In this document: one piece after another, positions 34,285 to 42,935 of the stretch
Position numbering within the stretch: position 1 is the stretch's first letter
Layout: every line of letters starts with the position of its first letter
Assembly: GCF_031846415.1 (NCBI RefSeq)
Contig: NZ_JAVRHT010000006.1
Span: 1-64,000 of the forward strand
Source of the DNA: Rubrivirga litoralis
GTDB taxonomy: Bacteria; Bacteroidota; Rhodothermia; Rhodothermales; Rubricoccaceae
Direction: 5' to 3'
DNA length: 64,000 nt
Notes under the pieces: model-generated
Seen by the model: the letters and a program-made list of their open reading frames with translations, nothing else
Databases searched by the model: none
Told to the model about the DNA's origin: nothing
Position numbers and translations under genes: made by a program

Positions 34285-36168
34285 ATGAACCATCCGCTAC
34301 AGGCCTCGTTCGTCGGGGTCGCGCTCGCCTGCGCCCTCCTCCTCGCCCACCCCGCCCGTGCGCAGGAGGCGTGGGAGTCGGACATCGTCTATGAGGGCGC
34401 CGACGGCCAGCTCGTGTACGTCTCCGACGACGAGGGCAACCGGGTCCCCGACTTTTCGCGGGCGGGGTACCGGGGGGGCGGGGTGGCGCTGCCTGACGTG
34501 CCGGCGGTCCAGACCGTCGCGCCCGTCGAGGGCGACGACACGGCCTCGATCCAGGCGGCCATCGACGCGGTCGGTGCTCGGACGCCCGACGCCGACGGCG
34601 TCCGCGGCGCGGTCGTGCTCGAAGCGGGCACCTACGAGGTCGCCGGGACCCTCGCGCTTCGCGTGGGCGGGGTGGTGCTCCGGGGCGCCGGCGACGGTGA
34701 GGACCCGGCCTCGAACACGGTCCTCCGCCGGAGCGGGGAGAACACGGCGCCGGTCGTCCGGGTGGGCCGGAGCCGGAGCCGCGGCGACGCGATCATCCGC
34801 CGTGACGACGCGCGGGGGGCGGCGACGATCACCGACGACGTGGTGCCCATCGGGGCGCGTTCGTTCAGCGTGGACCGGCCGGAGCGGTACCGCGCGGGCG
34901 ACCCGGTCGTGGTCTACCACCCCGCCACGGCGGCCTGGATTCAGTCGGTCGACGGGGGCGGGACGGCCGACGACCCGCCGTGGGCCGTTTCAGAAATGCC
35001 CATCGGGTACGCGCGGACGGTCGAGGCCGTCGACGGCGCGACGGTGACGGTCGACGCGCCCGTGTTCGCGCGGCTCGTCAAGAGCGTCTCTCCGTCGTAC
35101 ATCTACCTGCGGGACCGGGACGACGTGATCGAAGAGGTCGGCGTCGAAGGGCTGCGGATCGACATTGAGACCGCGTCGGAGACGGACGAGACGCAGGCCG
35201 AGAACGCCGTCGAGTTCCACCTGGTCGAGAACGGGTGGGTGCGCGGCGTGACAGCGCTCCACTTCTGGCACGCCGGGGTCTCCGTGCAGAACTCGCGCTA
35301 CGTGACGGTCCGGGACTCGCGGGCGCTCGACCCGCACTCGCAGGTCACGGGCGGGCGGCGGTACAACTTCGAGGTGGCCCGGTCGCAGCTCGTCCTATTT
35401 CAGGGGAACGAAGCGTCGGAGGCCCGTCACGCTTACGTCGGCAACGGGGAGACGCTGGACTCGGGGGTCGTCTTCCTGGACAACACGTCACGCGACGCCT
35501 CAACGTCGAGCGAGGCGCACCGGCGATGGGCGACGGGCTTCCTCTTCGACAACCACACCGAAATCGGGTCGCGCGGCGTGGAGATTTCCGACCGGCGGAT
35601 CCACCTGGGCAACCGGGGCGACTTTGGGACCGCCCACGGGTGGTCGTGCGCGAACTGCGTGGTGTGGAACGCCGAGATGAACGGGAGCCTCGTCATCGTC
35701 GAGAAGCCGCCGACGGCCCAGAACTACGCCATCGGGACGCAGGGCTACGTGACGAACCGGGGTCCCTTCTTTGTGCGGACGCCGGCCTACATCGAGGGCA
35801 CGAACCGCCCCGCCCTCGCCCCCCGCTCGCTCTACCTCCGCCAACTCCAGGACCGCGGCCTCGCCGTCGCGGGCGAGCCGGCGCCCGCCGCAGCGGTCCT
35901 CCGCCTGTTCCCGGCCGCGCCCAACCCGGCGACAGGCCGGAGCCGGCTACGCTTCGAGATCGCAACGCCGGGGGACGCCCGCCTCGCGGTCTACGACGTG
36001 CTCGGCCGCGAGGTGGCCGTGCTCGTGGACCGCGCGCTCGGGGCGGGGCGGCACGAGGCTATGCTCGACGCCCGCGCCCTCCCCGCCGGCCTCTACCTCG
36101 CCCGCCTCGACGTGGCGACCGCGGCCGGAGCCACCACCGCCACGCAGCCACTCACCGTCGTCCGATGA
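34285..36168 (+). CDS. Secreted pectate-lyase-superfamily beta-helix protein with T9SS tail
   Basis: A 627-residue secreted protein (signal peptide ending HPARAQ). Mature start EAWESDIVYEG, then NRVPDFSRAGYRGGGVALPD and DDTASIQAAIDAVG give the N-terminal block of pectate-lyase-superfamily/GH28-like helices, resembling DUF4955-containing proteins of Bacteroidota. The helix continues through HLVENGWVRGVTALHFWHAGVSV and SRYVTVRDSRALDP. The C-terminal 85 residues are a T9SS sorting domain (LFPAAPNPATGRSRLRFEI, YDVLGREVAVLVD). The catalytic chemistry is unknown. The ATGA overlap couples it to the PL6 gene. A paralogue without T9SS tail lies at 38054. Confidence 0.72.
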   Translation: MNHPLQASFVGVALACALLLAHPARAQEAWESDIVYEGADGQLVYVSDDEGNRVPDFSRAGYRGGGVALPDVPAVQTVAPVEGDDTASIQAAIDAVGARTPDADGVRGAVVLEAGTYEVAGTLALRVGGVVLRGAGDGEDPASNTVLRRSGENTAPVVRVGRSRSRGDAIIRRDDARGAATITDDVVPIGARSFSVDRPERYRAGDPVVVYHPATAAWIQSVDGGGTADDPPWAVSEMPIGYARTVEAVDGATVTVDAPVFARLVKSVSPSYIYLRDRDDVIEEVGVEGLRIDIETASETDETQAENAVEFHLVENGWVRGVTALHFWHAGVSVQNSRYVTVRDSRALDPHSQVTGGRRYNFEVARSQLVLFQGNEASEARHAYVGNGETLDSGVVFLDNTSRDASTSSEAHRRWATGFLFDNHTEIGSRGVEISDRRIHLGNRGDFGTAHGWSCANCVVWNAEMNGSLVIVEKPPTAQNYAIGTQGYVTNRGPFFVRTPAYIEGTNRPALAPRSLYLRQLQDRGLAVAGEPAPAAAVLRLFPAAPNPATGRSRLRFEIATPGDARLAVYDVLGREVAVLVDRALGAGRHEAMLDARALPAGLYLARLDVATAAGATTATQPLTVVR

Positions 36169-38000
36169 CCTCCCGCCCCGCCCGCCGTCTCCGCCCCGCC
36201 CCGCCGCCGTCCGCCCCGCCTGCGCGGCGGGCGGGGTGGTGGCTGGCCCTCGCCGCCCTCGCCGTGGGCGGGGCGGCCCCGCTCAGCGCGCAGCCGACCG
36301 AGCGCTACGTAACCACGAGGTTCGAGCTGGCGACGGCCATCTCGCAGTCCCAGCCGGGCGACGTCATCACGATGGCGGACCAGCGGTGGACGGACACCAT
36401 CATCTCGTTCTCCGCGAACGGCGTCGAGGGCGACTCGATCCGGCTCCAGGCCGAGACGCCGGGCGGGGTGATCCTCGACGGCTCCTCGCGGCTCCGCATC
36501 GGCGGCGACTACCTCGTGGTCGACGGGCTCCGGTTCGAGGGCGGGGCGATCGGAGGCGGCAGCGTGATCGAGTTCCGCGCCAACTCGTCCAGCCCCGCCC
36601 ACCACAGCCGGCTGACGAACACGACCATCGTCGATTACAACCCGCCCTCGACGTCGACGGACTACAAGTGGGTCTCGCTCTACGGGACGGACAACCGCGT
36701 CGACCACAACTACTTCGCGGGCAAGACGCACGCGGGGACCACGCTCGTGGTGTGGCTGGAGGACGAGCCCGACCACGAGCCGAACCGCCACCGGATCGAC
36801 CACAACCACTTCGGGCCGCGCCCGCCGCTCGGTGAGAACGGCGGCGAGACGATCCGGATCGGGACGAGCGCGCGCTCCATGCAGGACTCCGAGACGACCG
36901 TCGAGTACAACCTGTTCGAAAAGTGCGACGGCGAGATCGAGACGATCTCGAACAAGTCAGGCAAGAACGTCTTCCGCTCCAACACCTTCCTCTCGACGAG
37001 GGGCTCGCTGACGCTCCGCCACGGGAACGGCGCGCGGGTCGAGGGCAACTTCTTCCTCGGCAACCGGCTCCCCGACACCGGCGGCATCCGCGTGATCGGG
37101 GAGGACCACGTGGTCGTCAACAACTACCTCGAGAACCTGCGCGGGAGCGGGTTCCGGGCGGGGATCTCGATCATGAACGGCGTCCCGAACTCGCCGCTCA
37201 ACCGCTACTTCCAGGTCAAGAACGTCGTCATCGCGCACAACACGGTCGTCGAGAGCACCGCCCCGCTCGTGATCGGAGCGGGCGAGAACTCGGAGCGGAC
37301 GCTCCCGCCCGAGAACGTGACGTTCGCCAACAACGTCCTCACCTCGATCGGCGGCTCCATCATCCGCCAGGACGACGAGCCCGTCGACATGGTCTGGGAG
37401 GCGAACGTCGCCTACGGCGGGTCGCTGGGGATCGAGAACCCGGGCGGGGTGACGGTGGCCGACCCGGAGCTCGTGGCCGGCGACGACGGCCTCCTCCGGC
37501 CTGCGGCGGGGAGCCCGCTCCTCGACGCCGCCGACCCGGCCTTCGCGGTGGCCCTGGACGTGGACGGCCAGCCGCGCGACGCCACGCCCGACATCGGGGC
37601 CGACGAGCGCTCGGACGCGCCGGTCCTCCGCCGGCCCCTCACGGCCGAGGACGTCGGGCCGCGCGAGCGCCCGTCGTCCGGCGGCGGGTCGGGACCGACG
37701 GCGAGCGGGGAGGACCCGGCGGGCGGGGCGGCCCTCGCGCTCGGCCTCCCCTACCCGAACCCGACGCTGGGACGGGCGACGGTGCCGGTCCGGCTCGCCG
37801 CGGCCGGCCACGTTGCCGTGCGCGTGTACGACGTGCTCGGCCGCGAGGTGGCCGTGCTCGTCGACGGCCCGGTCGCCGCCGGTGAGCACCGCCTCGCATG
37901 GGACGCCGCGCGCGTGCCCGCCGGCCGCTACCTCGTCGTCGCGCAGGCCGGCGCCGACGTCGCCCGCCGGGCCGTCGTCGTGGCCGGTCGCCGCGACTGA
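36165..38000 (+). CDS. PL6 family alginate lyase with T9SS tail
   Basis: A 611-residue secreted lyase of polysaccharide lyase family 6 (alginate lyase/chondroitinase B fold), cleaving by beta-elimination. Signal peptide ends PLSAQ. The active-site ladder is unmistakable: NGGETIRIGTS (Ca-binding region), VEYNLFEKCDGEIETISNKS with catalytic Lys about 264, and GSLTLRHGNGARVEGNFFLG with catalytic Arg about 285, then GGIRVIGEDHVVVNNYLE. After about residue 470 comes a Gly/Ser linker and a T9SS sorting domain (LGLPYPNPTLGRATV, YDVLGREVAVLVD). Family members act on alginate (poly-MG, MM or GG) or dermatan sulfate; context supports a marine polyuronate. Confidence 0.92.
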   Translation: MTSRPARRLRPAPPPSAPPARRAGWWLALAALAVGGAAPLSAQPTERYVTTRFELATAISQSQPGDVITMADQRWTDTIISFSANGVEGDSIRLQAETPGGVILDGSSRLRIGGDYLVVDGLRFEGGAIGGGSVIEFRANSSSPAHHSRLTNTTIVDYNPPSTSTDYKWVSLYGTDNRVDHNYFAGKTHAGTTLVVWLEDEPDHEPNRHRIDHNHFGPRPPLGENGGETIRIGTSARSMQDSETTVEYNLFEKCDGEIETISNKSGKNVFRSNTFLSTRGSLTLRHGNGARVEGNFFLGNRLPDTGGIRVIGEDHVVVNNYLENLRGSGFRAGISIMNGVPNSPLNRYFQVKNVVIAHNTVVESTAPLVIGAGENSERTLPPENVTFANNVLTSIGGSIIRQDDEPVDMVWEANVAYGGSLGIENPGGVTVADPELVAGDDGLLRPAAGSPLLDAADPAFAVALDVDGQPRDATPDIGADERSDAPVLRRPLTAEDVGPRERPSSGGGSGPTASGEDPAGGAALALGLPYPNPTLGRATVPVRLAAAGHVAVRVYDVLGREVAVLVDGPVAAGEHRLAWDAARVPAGRYLVVAQAGADVARRAVVVAGRRD

Positions 38001-38007
38001 CGCCGCC

Positions 38008-38034
38008 CCGCCCCGCCCAGGTAGGGCGGGGTGG
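38008..38034. terminator. Inverted motif pair after the PL6 gene
   Basis: CCGCCCCGCCC (38008-38018) and GGGCGGGGTGG (38024-38034) with a 5-nt loop, 8 bp past the PL6 stop and 20 bp before the next ATG. One G-T pair. Confidence 0.5.
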
Positions 38035-38053
38035 TCCCAGACCCCCCTGTACC

Positions 38054-39742
38054 ATGACCCGCCCCGCCCCGCTCGCCGCCGTTCTCCTGGTCGCGCTGAC
38101 GTCGAGCGCCGCCGCGCAGGAGGCGTGGACGCCCGAGATCCTGTCGGACGCCGTCCAGGACGAGCACTACCTCCCCGACTTCTCCTATGCCGGCTACCGC
38201 TGGGGCGAGGAGCCGCTGCCCGAGCGGTTCGACGGCCACGCCGTCCTCGACGCGGCCGCCTACGGCGCGGTCCCTGACGACGGCGACGACGACACAGCGT
38301 CGCTGCGGGCGGCGTTCGCGGCGGCCCACGACACGGACGGGCCGGTGCTCGTGCGCCTCCCGGCGGGGCGGCTCGTGCTCACGGACATCCTGTACATCGA
38401 GCGGAGCGACTTCGTGCTCCAGGGCGCCGGGGGCGGGGCGGACGGCACGACGCTCTACATGCCCGCCCCGCTCGGCGCGCTCCCCACGCCGGCGCCGATG
38501 GCCGAGCTCGAAGAGTACCTGGTCTCGAACGACAAGCGCCAGCGCGAGCGGGACCGCGGCATCGACGAGCCCTACTCGCTCTACTCGTGGTCGGGCGGCT
38601 ACATCTGGACGAACACGCCGGGCGGGCGCGGCAAGCCGTACCTCGCCCGCTACGACCGCGAGCCGGCCACGCTCGCGACCGGGCTGAGCGGCGCGCGCGG
38701 CACCCACGTGGTCACGGCCGAGGGCGGGGCGGACGTCGCGCCGGGCCAGATCATCCAGGTCAACTGGTTCAACCGGGAGGGGCCGGACGGGTCGCTCCTC
38801 GACTACCTCTACGCCGGCCGCGCCGGCGACCTGGCGATCGGCGAGCGCCACTGGGAGAGCCCCGACATGCCGCTGACGCGCCAGGAGGTGACGGTACTGG
38901 CCGTCGACGGGGACCGGGTGACGATCAAGGAGCCGCTCCTCCACGACCTCCGGCCGGCGTGGACGCCGACGCTCACGGCGTGGGAGCCGATCACCGAGGT
39001 GGGCATCGAGGGCATCCGGTTCGAGTTCCTCTACGACGAGTACAACGTCCACCACGTCGAGCCGGGTAACAACGCCGTCTACCTCACCAACACGGCCCAC
39101 TCGTGGGTCCGCGACGTGGACGTCGTCAACGGCGACAGCGGGATCTTGACCGACGTGTGCTCGAACGTGACGATCGAGGACGTCGGCGTCTACGGGCGGA
39201 CGTACCACTACGGCGTCCACATGGGCGACTGCTACAACGTCCTCGCGCGCGACGTGTACGTGGCGGCGCCGGTCGTCCACACGTTCACGTTCAACACGGG
39301 CTCGCGGATGTGCGTCTACACGCACTCGACGGCCACCGACGGCCCGGTGCTCGACCAGCACAGCGGGCTCAACTACCAGAACCTGTTCGACGACCTCGTC
39401 CTCTACCTCGACGACCCGGAGCACGGCCCGATCACGGGGGGCGGGGCGAGCTACTGGAAGCCGTCGCACGCGGCCTACCCGGTGTTGTGGAACGTCCGCT
39501 TCGAGTTCCTCTACCCCGAGCCCCTCTACTCCGGGGGTGGGGCGGTCGCCGTCGAGGGCCTCGACGACGGGCCGGCGGCCCGGATCGTCGGCCTACGCGC
39601 GAACCGCCCGATCACCCTGAGCTACGGCCCGGACGCCTACGTCGAGGGGCTGAACCGGCCCGAGATCGCCGTCCCGTCGCTCTACGAGTACCAGCTCCGC
39701 CGGCGCCTCGCGCACGAGGCGGCCGACCGCTCCACGCCATGA
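38054..39742 (+). CDS. Exported pectate-lyase-superfamily beta-helix protein (second copy)
   Basis: A 562-residue exported protein (signal peptide ending SSAAAQ) homologous to the protein at 34285: the mature start EAWTPEILSD, YLPDFSYAGYRWGEEPLPE and DDTASLRAAFAAA follow the same plan. Long inserts carry Tyr/Trp-rich strands (SWSGGYIWTNTPGGRG). The C-terminal helix has ITEVGIEGIRFEFLYDEYNVHH, SNVTIEDVGVYGRTYHYGVHMGD and AYVEGLNRPEIAVPSLYEYQL; the last piece matches YIEGTNRPALAPRSLYLRQL of the first copy. It lacks the T9SS tail, so it should stay periplasmic. A division of labour between surface and periplasm is inferred. Confidence 0.75.
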   Translation: MTRPAPLAAVLLVALTSSAAAQEAWTPEILSDAVQDEHYLPDFSYAGYRWGEEPLPERFDGHAVLDAAAYGAVPDDGDDDTASLRAAFAAAHDTDGPVLVRLPAGRLVLTDILYIERSDFVLQGAGGGADGTTLYMPAPLGALPTPAPMAELEEYLVSNDKRQRERDRGIDEPYSLYSWSGGYIWTNTPGGRGKPYLARYDREPATLATGLSGARGTHVVTAEGGADVAPGQIIQVNWFNREGPDGSLLDYLYAGRAGDLAIGERHWESPDMPLTRQEVTVLAVDGDRVTIKEPLLHDLRPAWTPTLTAWEPITEVGIEGIRFEFLYDEYNVHHVEPGNNAVYLTNTAHSWVRDVDVVNGDSGILTDVCSNVTIEDVGVYGRTYHYGVHMGDCYNVLARDVYVAAPVVHTFTFNTGSRMCVYTHSTATDGPVLDQHSGLNYQNLFDDLVLYLDDPEHGPITGGGASYWKPSHAAYPVLWNVRFEFLYPEPLYSGGGAVAVEGLDDGPAARIVGLRANRPITLSYGPDAYVEGLNRPEIAVPSLYEYQLRRRLAHEAADRSTP

Positions 39743-40968
39743 CCACCCCGCCCCGCCCCGCCCTTTCTGTTGGGCTCGCCCTCGTGCTGGCCCTCGCCGG
39801 CTGCGCGCCGGGCGGGGCGGCGTCCGTTGAGGCGGGCGGGGCGGTGACGCTCGCCGACCTGGAGCGCGAGCGTGTCCTGTCCGCCGCCGACGCGTACCTG
39901 GACGAGCCGCCGGTGACGGTCACGGCGGCCGTCGCGGAGCGGAGCGCGGGCGGGCGCCACGACTTCTACTCCGAGGGCGACTACTGGTGGCCCAACCCGG
40001 ACGACCCCGGCGGCCCGTACGTCCGCCGCGACGGGCTCACGAACCCGGACAACTTCGTCGCCCACCGCGACGCCATGCGGCGGCTGAGCGTGATCGTGCC
40101 GGCGCTCGCGGCCGCGTACCGCCTCACGGGCGACGACCGCTACGCCGCCCACGCCCGCCGCCACCTCGACGCCTGGTTCGTGGACGAATCGACGCGGATG
40201 ACCCCGAACCTCCTCTACGCCCAGGCCATCAGCGGCCGCGTGACGGGGCGGGGCATCGGCATCATCGACACGGTCCACCTTGTGGAAGTCGCCCAGGCCG
40301 TCCGCGTGCTGGAGGCGGAGGGCGGGGTGGACGCCGAGGCCGCACGGCCCGTCAAGGCGTGGTTCGCGGACTACCTCGACTGGATGACGACGCACGAGTA
40401 CGGGACCGACGAGCGCGACCACGGCAACAACCACAGCAGCGCGTGGGCGCTCCAGGCGGCGGCGTTCGCGCGCCTCGTCGCCGACGAGGCGGTGCTGGCC
40501 GACGTCCGGCGCCGGTTCAAGACGGTCCTCCTGCCGGACCAGATGGCGGCGGACGGGAGCTTCCCGCAGGAGATGGAGCGGACCAAGCCCTACGGCTACG
40601 CGCTCTTCAACCTCGACATGCTGGGAATGGTCGCCGAGATCGCCTCGACACCGGACGACGACCTGTGGACGTTCGCGCTCCCGGACGGCCGGGGCATGGA
40701 GCGGGCGCTGGACTACATGGCGCCCTACGTCGCCGACAAGTCCGCGTGGCCGCTCCCGCCGGACGTCATGTACGATGATGCGTGGCCGGTCCGCCACCCC
40801 GCCCTCCTGTTCGGCGGGCTAGCCCTGGACGAGCCGGCGTACGTCGCGCTGTGGACGACGCTGGAGGCGGACCCGACGGAGGCCGAGGTGGTCCGCAACT
40901 TCCCGGTCCGGCAGCCGCTCCTGTGGGAGCCGCCGAGGCTGCCATTGCCCGCGACTTCTCAAGGGTAG
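39739..40968 (+). CDS. Alginate-lyase-family lipoprotein (PF05426 type, second copy)
   Basis: A 409-residue lipoprotein (lipobox LAGC, Cys about residue 19). Same domain as the protein at 20434: FYSEGDYWWPNPDDPGGPYV, MTPNLLYAQAISGRV, the Asn-Asn-His block DHGNNHSSAWALQ and RTKPYGYALFNLDMLG. It differs by the lipid anchor and by HSS in place of HAT after the Asn pair. It overlaps the upstream gene by 4 bp. Periplasmic exo-acting lyase of the PL5/PL38-type fold is the likely role. It is the last intact gene of the catabolic locus before the transposase relics. Confidence 0.78.
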   Translation: MTTPPRPALSVGLALVLALAGCAPGGAASVEAGGAVTLADLERERVLSAADAYLDEPPVTVTAAVAERSAGGRHDFYSEGDYWWPNPDDPGGPYVRRDGLTNPDNFVAHRDAMRRLSVIVPALAAAYRLTGDDRYAAHARRHLDAWFVDESTRMTPNLLYAQAISGRVTGRGIGIIDTVHLVEVAQAVRVLEAEGGVDAEAARPVKAWFADYLDWMTTHEYGTDERDHGNNHSSAWALQAAAFARLVADEAVLADVRRRFKTVLLPDQMAADGSFPQEMERTKPYGYALFNLDMLGMVAEIASTPDDDLWTFALPDGRGMERALDYMAPYVADKSAWPLPPDVMYDDAWPVRHPALLFGGLALDEPAYVALWTTLEADPTEAEVVRNFPVRQPLLWEPPRLPLPATSQG

Positions 40969-40992
40969 AGAGCACGGAAGACTGTCGGTCGA

Positions 40993-41139
40993 TCAGGCGG
41001 CCAGCCGGAGCATGGTTCCGCTCAGCTCGTCGACCGAGAAGCGGGAGTACCACTCGCGGAAGCGCAGTGCGAGCTCTCCGTCGAGCACCCGCGTCCGTGT
41101 CTGCAAGAACAGGTGCGTTCTGCGCCGCGCCCGTTGCAT
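40993..41139 (-). pseudogene. Transposase-like C-terminal remnant
   Basis: On the leftward strand a 48-codon frame reads THLFLQTRTRVLDGELALRF then REWYSRFSVDELSG and ends with TGA at 40993. The same frame continues upstream past one in-frame TAG as LRYDQIVSKRFVKR, giving an interrupted gene end rather than a start. The composition (basic, Trp-Tyr motif) and its position next to an IS256 relic suggest a transposase, but I cannot name the family. No intact N-terminal part is present up to the IS256 relic. Confidence 0.35.
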
Positions 41140-41299
41140 CTGCTAACGCTTGACGAACCGCTTCGAGACGATCTGGTCGTAGCGAAGCGCAGGCAGTCGA
41201 CAGGGCGGGTAGGTCTCTCCAAAAAATCTCTCCGAGCCGCGAGGGCCGATTCTGGAGGTGGCGTGGCGAGTCTTGTGGGTTCAGCCATCCCAGCCGATG

Positions 41300-41632
41300 A
41301 TGGCCCACGACGACTTCGCCAACGAGGCCACCGCCTCCCTCGAAGGCCGCGTCCGCGACGCCTCAAGGACGTGCTGGAGCAGGTCATGGAAGAGGAGATG
41401 ACGACCCAGCTCCGAGCCGAGCACCGCGAGCGGACCGAGCGCCGACGCGGCGAGCGGGACGGCCACTACGGCTGCGCGCTCACGACCACCGCCGATCACA
41501 TCGAGCAGATCCGCATTTCCCGAGTGCGCGAGATGCTGTCCCTCACCGAGTCTCGGAGGACTGGGCCGCTGGTACCTGAACATGGACCCCCTCCACGCCC
41601 TGTTTCACCAACCCGCAGGACTCGCTACTTGA
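41300..41632 (+). pseudogene. Decayed IS256-family transposase (internal deletion and frameshift)
   Basis: Two ends of a Mutator/IS256-type transposase without its middle. The N-terminal part starts MAHDDFANEATASLEGRVRD (41300), shifts frame near 41360, and continues LKDVLEQVMEEEMTTQL, AEHRERTERRRGERDGHYG and IEQIRISRVREM up to about 41537. The text then jumps to GRWYLNMDPLHALF, a C-terminal-like piece ending at TGA 41632. The roughly 300 residues that carry the DDE catalytic triad are gone. A 9-bp inverted repeat (AAGGCCGGA, 41654-41662 with 41668-41676) follows. Non-functional relic marking the right border of the catabolic locus. Confidence 0.7.
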
Positions 41633-41696
41633 CCGGGAGCCACCCAGTGCCGGAAGGCCGGAGCCGGTCCGGCCTTGAGAGGTAGACGGAGGCCCC

Positions 41697-42851
41697 GTGA
41701 CGACCGCCCCGCCCACCGCCGCCCCGCCCATGACGTTCGACCAACAACTCGCCGCCGCCCAGACCACGTTCCGGGACTGGCTCGGCCGCGTCGACCGGGC
41801 GGGGCGGACCGTTGTGTTCTGCCACTTCGACGCCGACGGGCTGGGCGCCGGCGCGCTCTTCGGGCGCGGCCTCCCGCTGCTCGGGTTCGAGGACGTGGTG
41901 GTCGTGCCGTCGGGGCGGAGCGAGTCGGCGTTCTCGGACGAGGCCCGCGACCGGCTCCGCGCTCTCGCGCCCGACGCGCTCGTCGTGACCGACCTGGGCG
42001 TGAACGAGCGGGGCACGCTGGAGGCCGACGGCGTGCCCGTCCTCTACGTCGACCACCACCGGCCGAGCGGCGAGCCTGAGGGCGGGGCGGTCGTGAGCGG
42101 CTACGACTGGGACCCCATCCCGTGCTCGGCGTGGCTGGCCTACGAGCTGCTGGAGGGGGCCGCGCCGGACGTCGACGAGTTCCGCGAGCTGGACTGGATC
42201 GCCGCCGTCGGCGTGATCTCGGACCTGGGCGAGAAGGCGCCGTGGCCGCTCCTGGCCGACGCCAAAACGCGCCACACGGCCAAGTGGCTGAAGGAGACCG
42301 TCGTCCTCGTGAACGCCGCCCGCCGCGCGCCCACGTTCGACGCGCAGGCGGCGCTCGACGCGCTCATGACGTTCGACGGGCCGAAGGCGCTGGCGACGGC
42401 CGAGACGCCCGAGGCCGAGCGGCTCCGCGAGGCCCGCGACGTGGTCAAGGCTGAGGTCGCCGAGGCCCGCAAGGCGGCGCCCGTCTTCTCGGACCGCCCC
42501 GCCCAGGGCGGGGTGGCGCCCGACGACCTCCGGTTCGCGCTCGTCCGCGTGCACAGCCCGGCGCAGGTCCACCCGCTCATCGCGCAGCAGTGGCGGGGGC
42601 GGCTGAAGGGGTACCCCGTGATCTGCGCGAACACGGGCTACCTCGACGGGCTCGTCGCGTTCTCGACCCGGTCGTCGCGGACCGACGTCTCGCTCCCCGA
42701 GGTGTACCAGGCCATCGACACGGGCGCGTGGAACGGGCGCTGGGGCCACGGCCACGACCAGGCCTCGGGCGGCCACCTCCCGCCGGACGTGTTCAACGGC
42801 GTCCTCGACGCGCTCGGGTTCGAGCCCGACGCCCACGTCCCGGACGCGTAG
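41697..42851 (+). CDS. DHH family phosphoesterase
   Basis: A 384-residue RecJ/NrnA-type phosphoesterase, expected to degrade nano-RNA, cyclic dinucleotide products or single-stranded DNA using Mn. The DHH domain shows CHFDADGLGAGALFG (motif I), VVTDLGVNE (motif II) and LYVDHHRPSG (the DHH signature, about residue 118), then WIAAVGVISDLGEKAP. A DHHA1-like C-terminal domain ends GHDQASGGHLPPDVF, containing the GG-H substrate-binding motif. I chose GTG 41697 because a GGAGG sits 5 bp upstream; ATG 41730 is the alternative. It lies immediately after the transposase relics. Confidence 0.85.
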   Translation: MTTAPPTAAPPMTFDQQLAAAQTTFRDWLGRVDRAGRTVVFCHFDADGLGAGALFGRGLPLLGFEDVVVVPSGRSESAFSDEARDRLRALAPDALVVTDLGVNERGTLEADGVPVLYVDHHRPSGEPEGGAVVSGYDWDPIPCSAWLAYELLEGAAPDVDEFRELDWIAAVGVISDLGEKAPWPLLADAKTRHTAKWLKETVVLVNAARRAPTFDAQAALDALMTFDGPKALATAETPEAERLREARDVVKAEVAEARKAAPVFSDRPAQGGVAPDDLRFALVRVHSPAQVHPLIAQQWRGRLKGYPVICANTGYLDGLVAFSTRSSRTDVSLPEVYQAIDTGAWNGRWGHGHDQASGGHLPPDVFNGVLDALGFEPDAHVPDA

Positions 42852-42860
42852 CCCCCCGCC

Positions 42861-42891
42861 CCGCCCCGCCCGCCAAACGCGGGCGGGGCGG
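42861..42891. terminator. Perfect 13-bp inverted motif pair
   Basis: CCGCCCCGCCCGC (42861-42873) and GCGGGCGGGGCGG (42879-42891) with a CAAAC loop, 10 bp past the DHH stop. The strongest example of an inverted iterated-motif pair acting as a likely terminator. Confidence 0.55.
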
Positions 42892-42935
42892 TGGTACCCT
42901 CCGGCCTCCCCGCCCGCTTTGCCTCCCCGCCCCGC

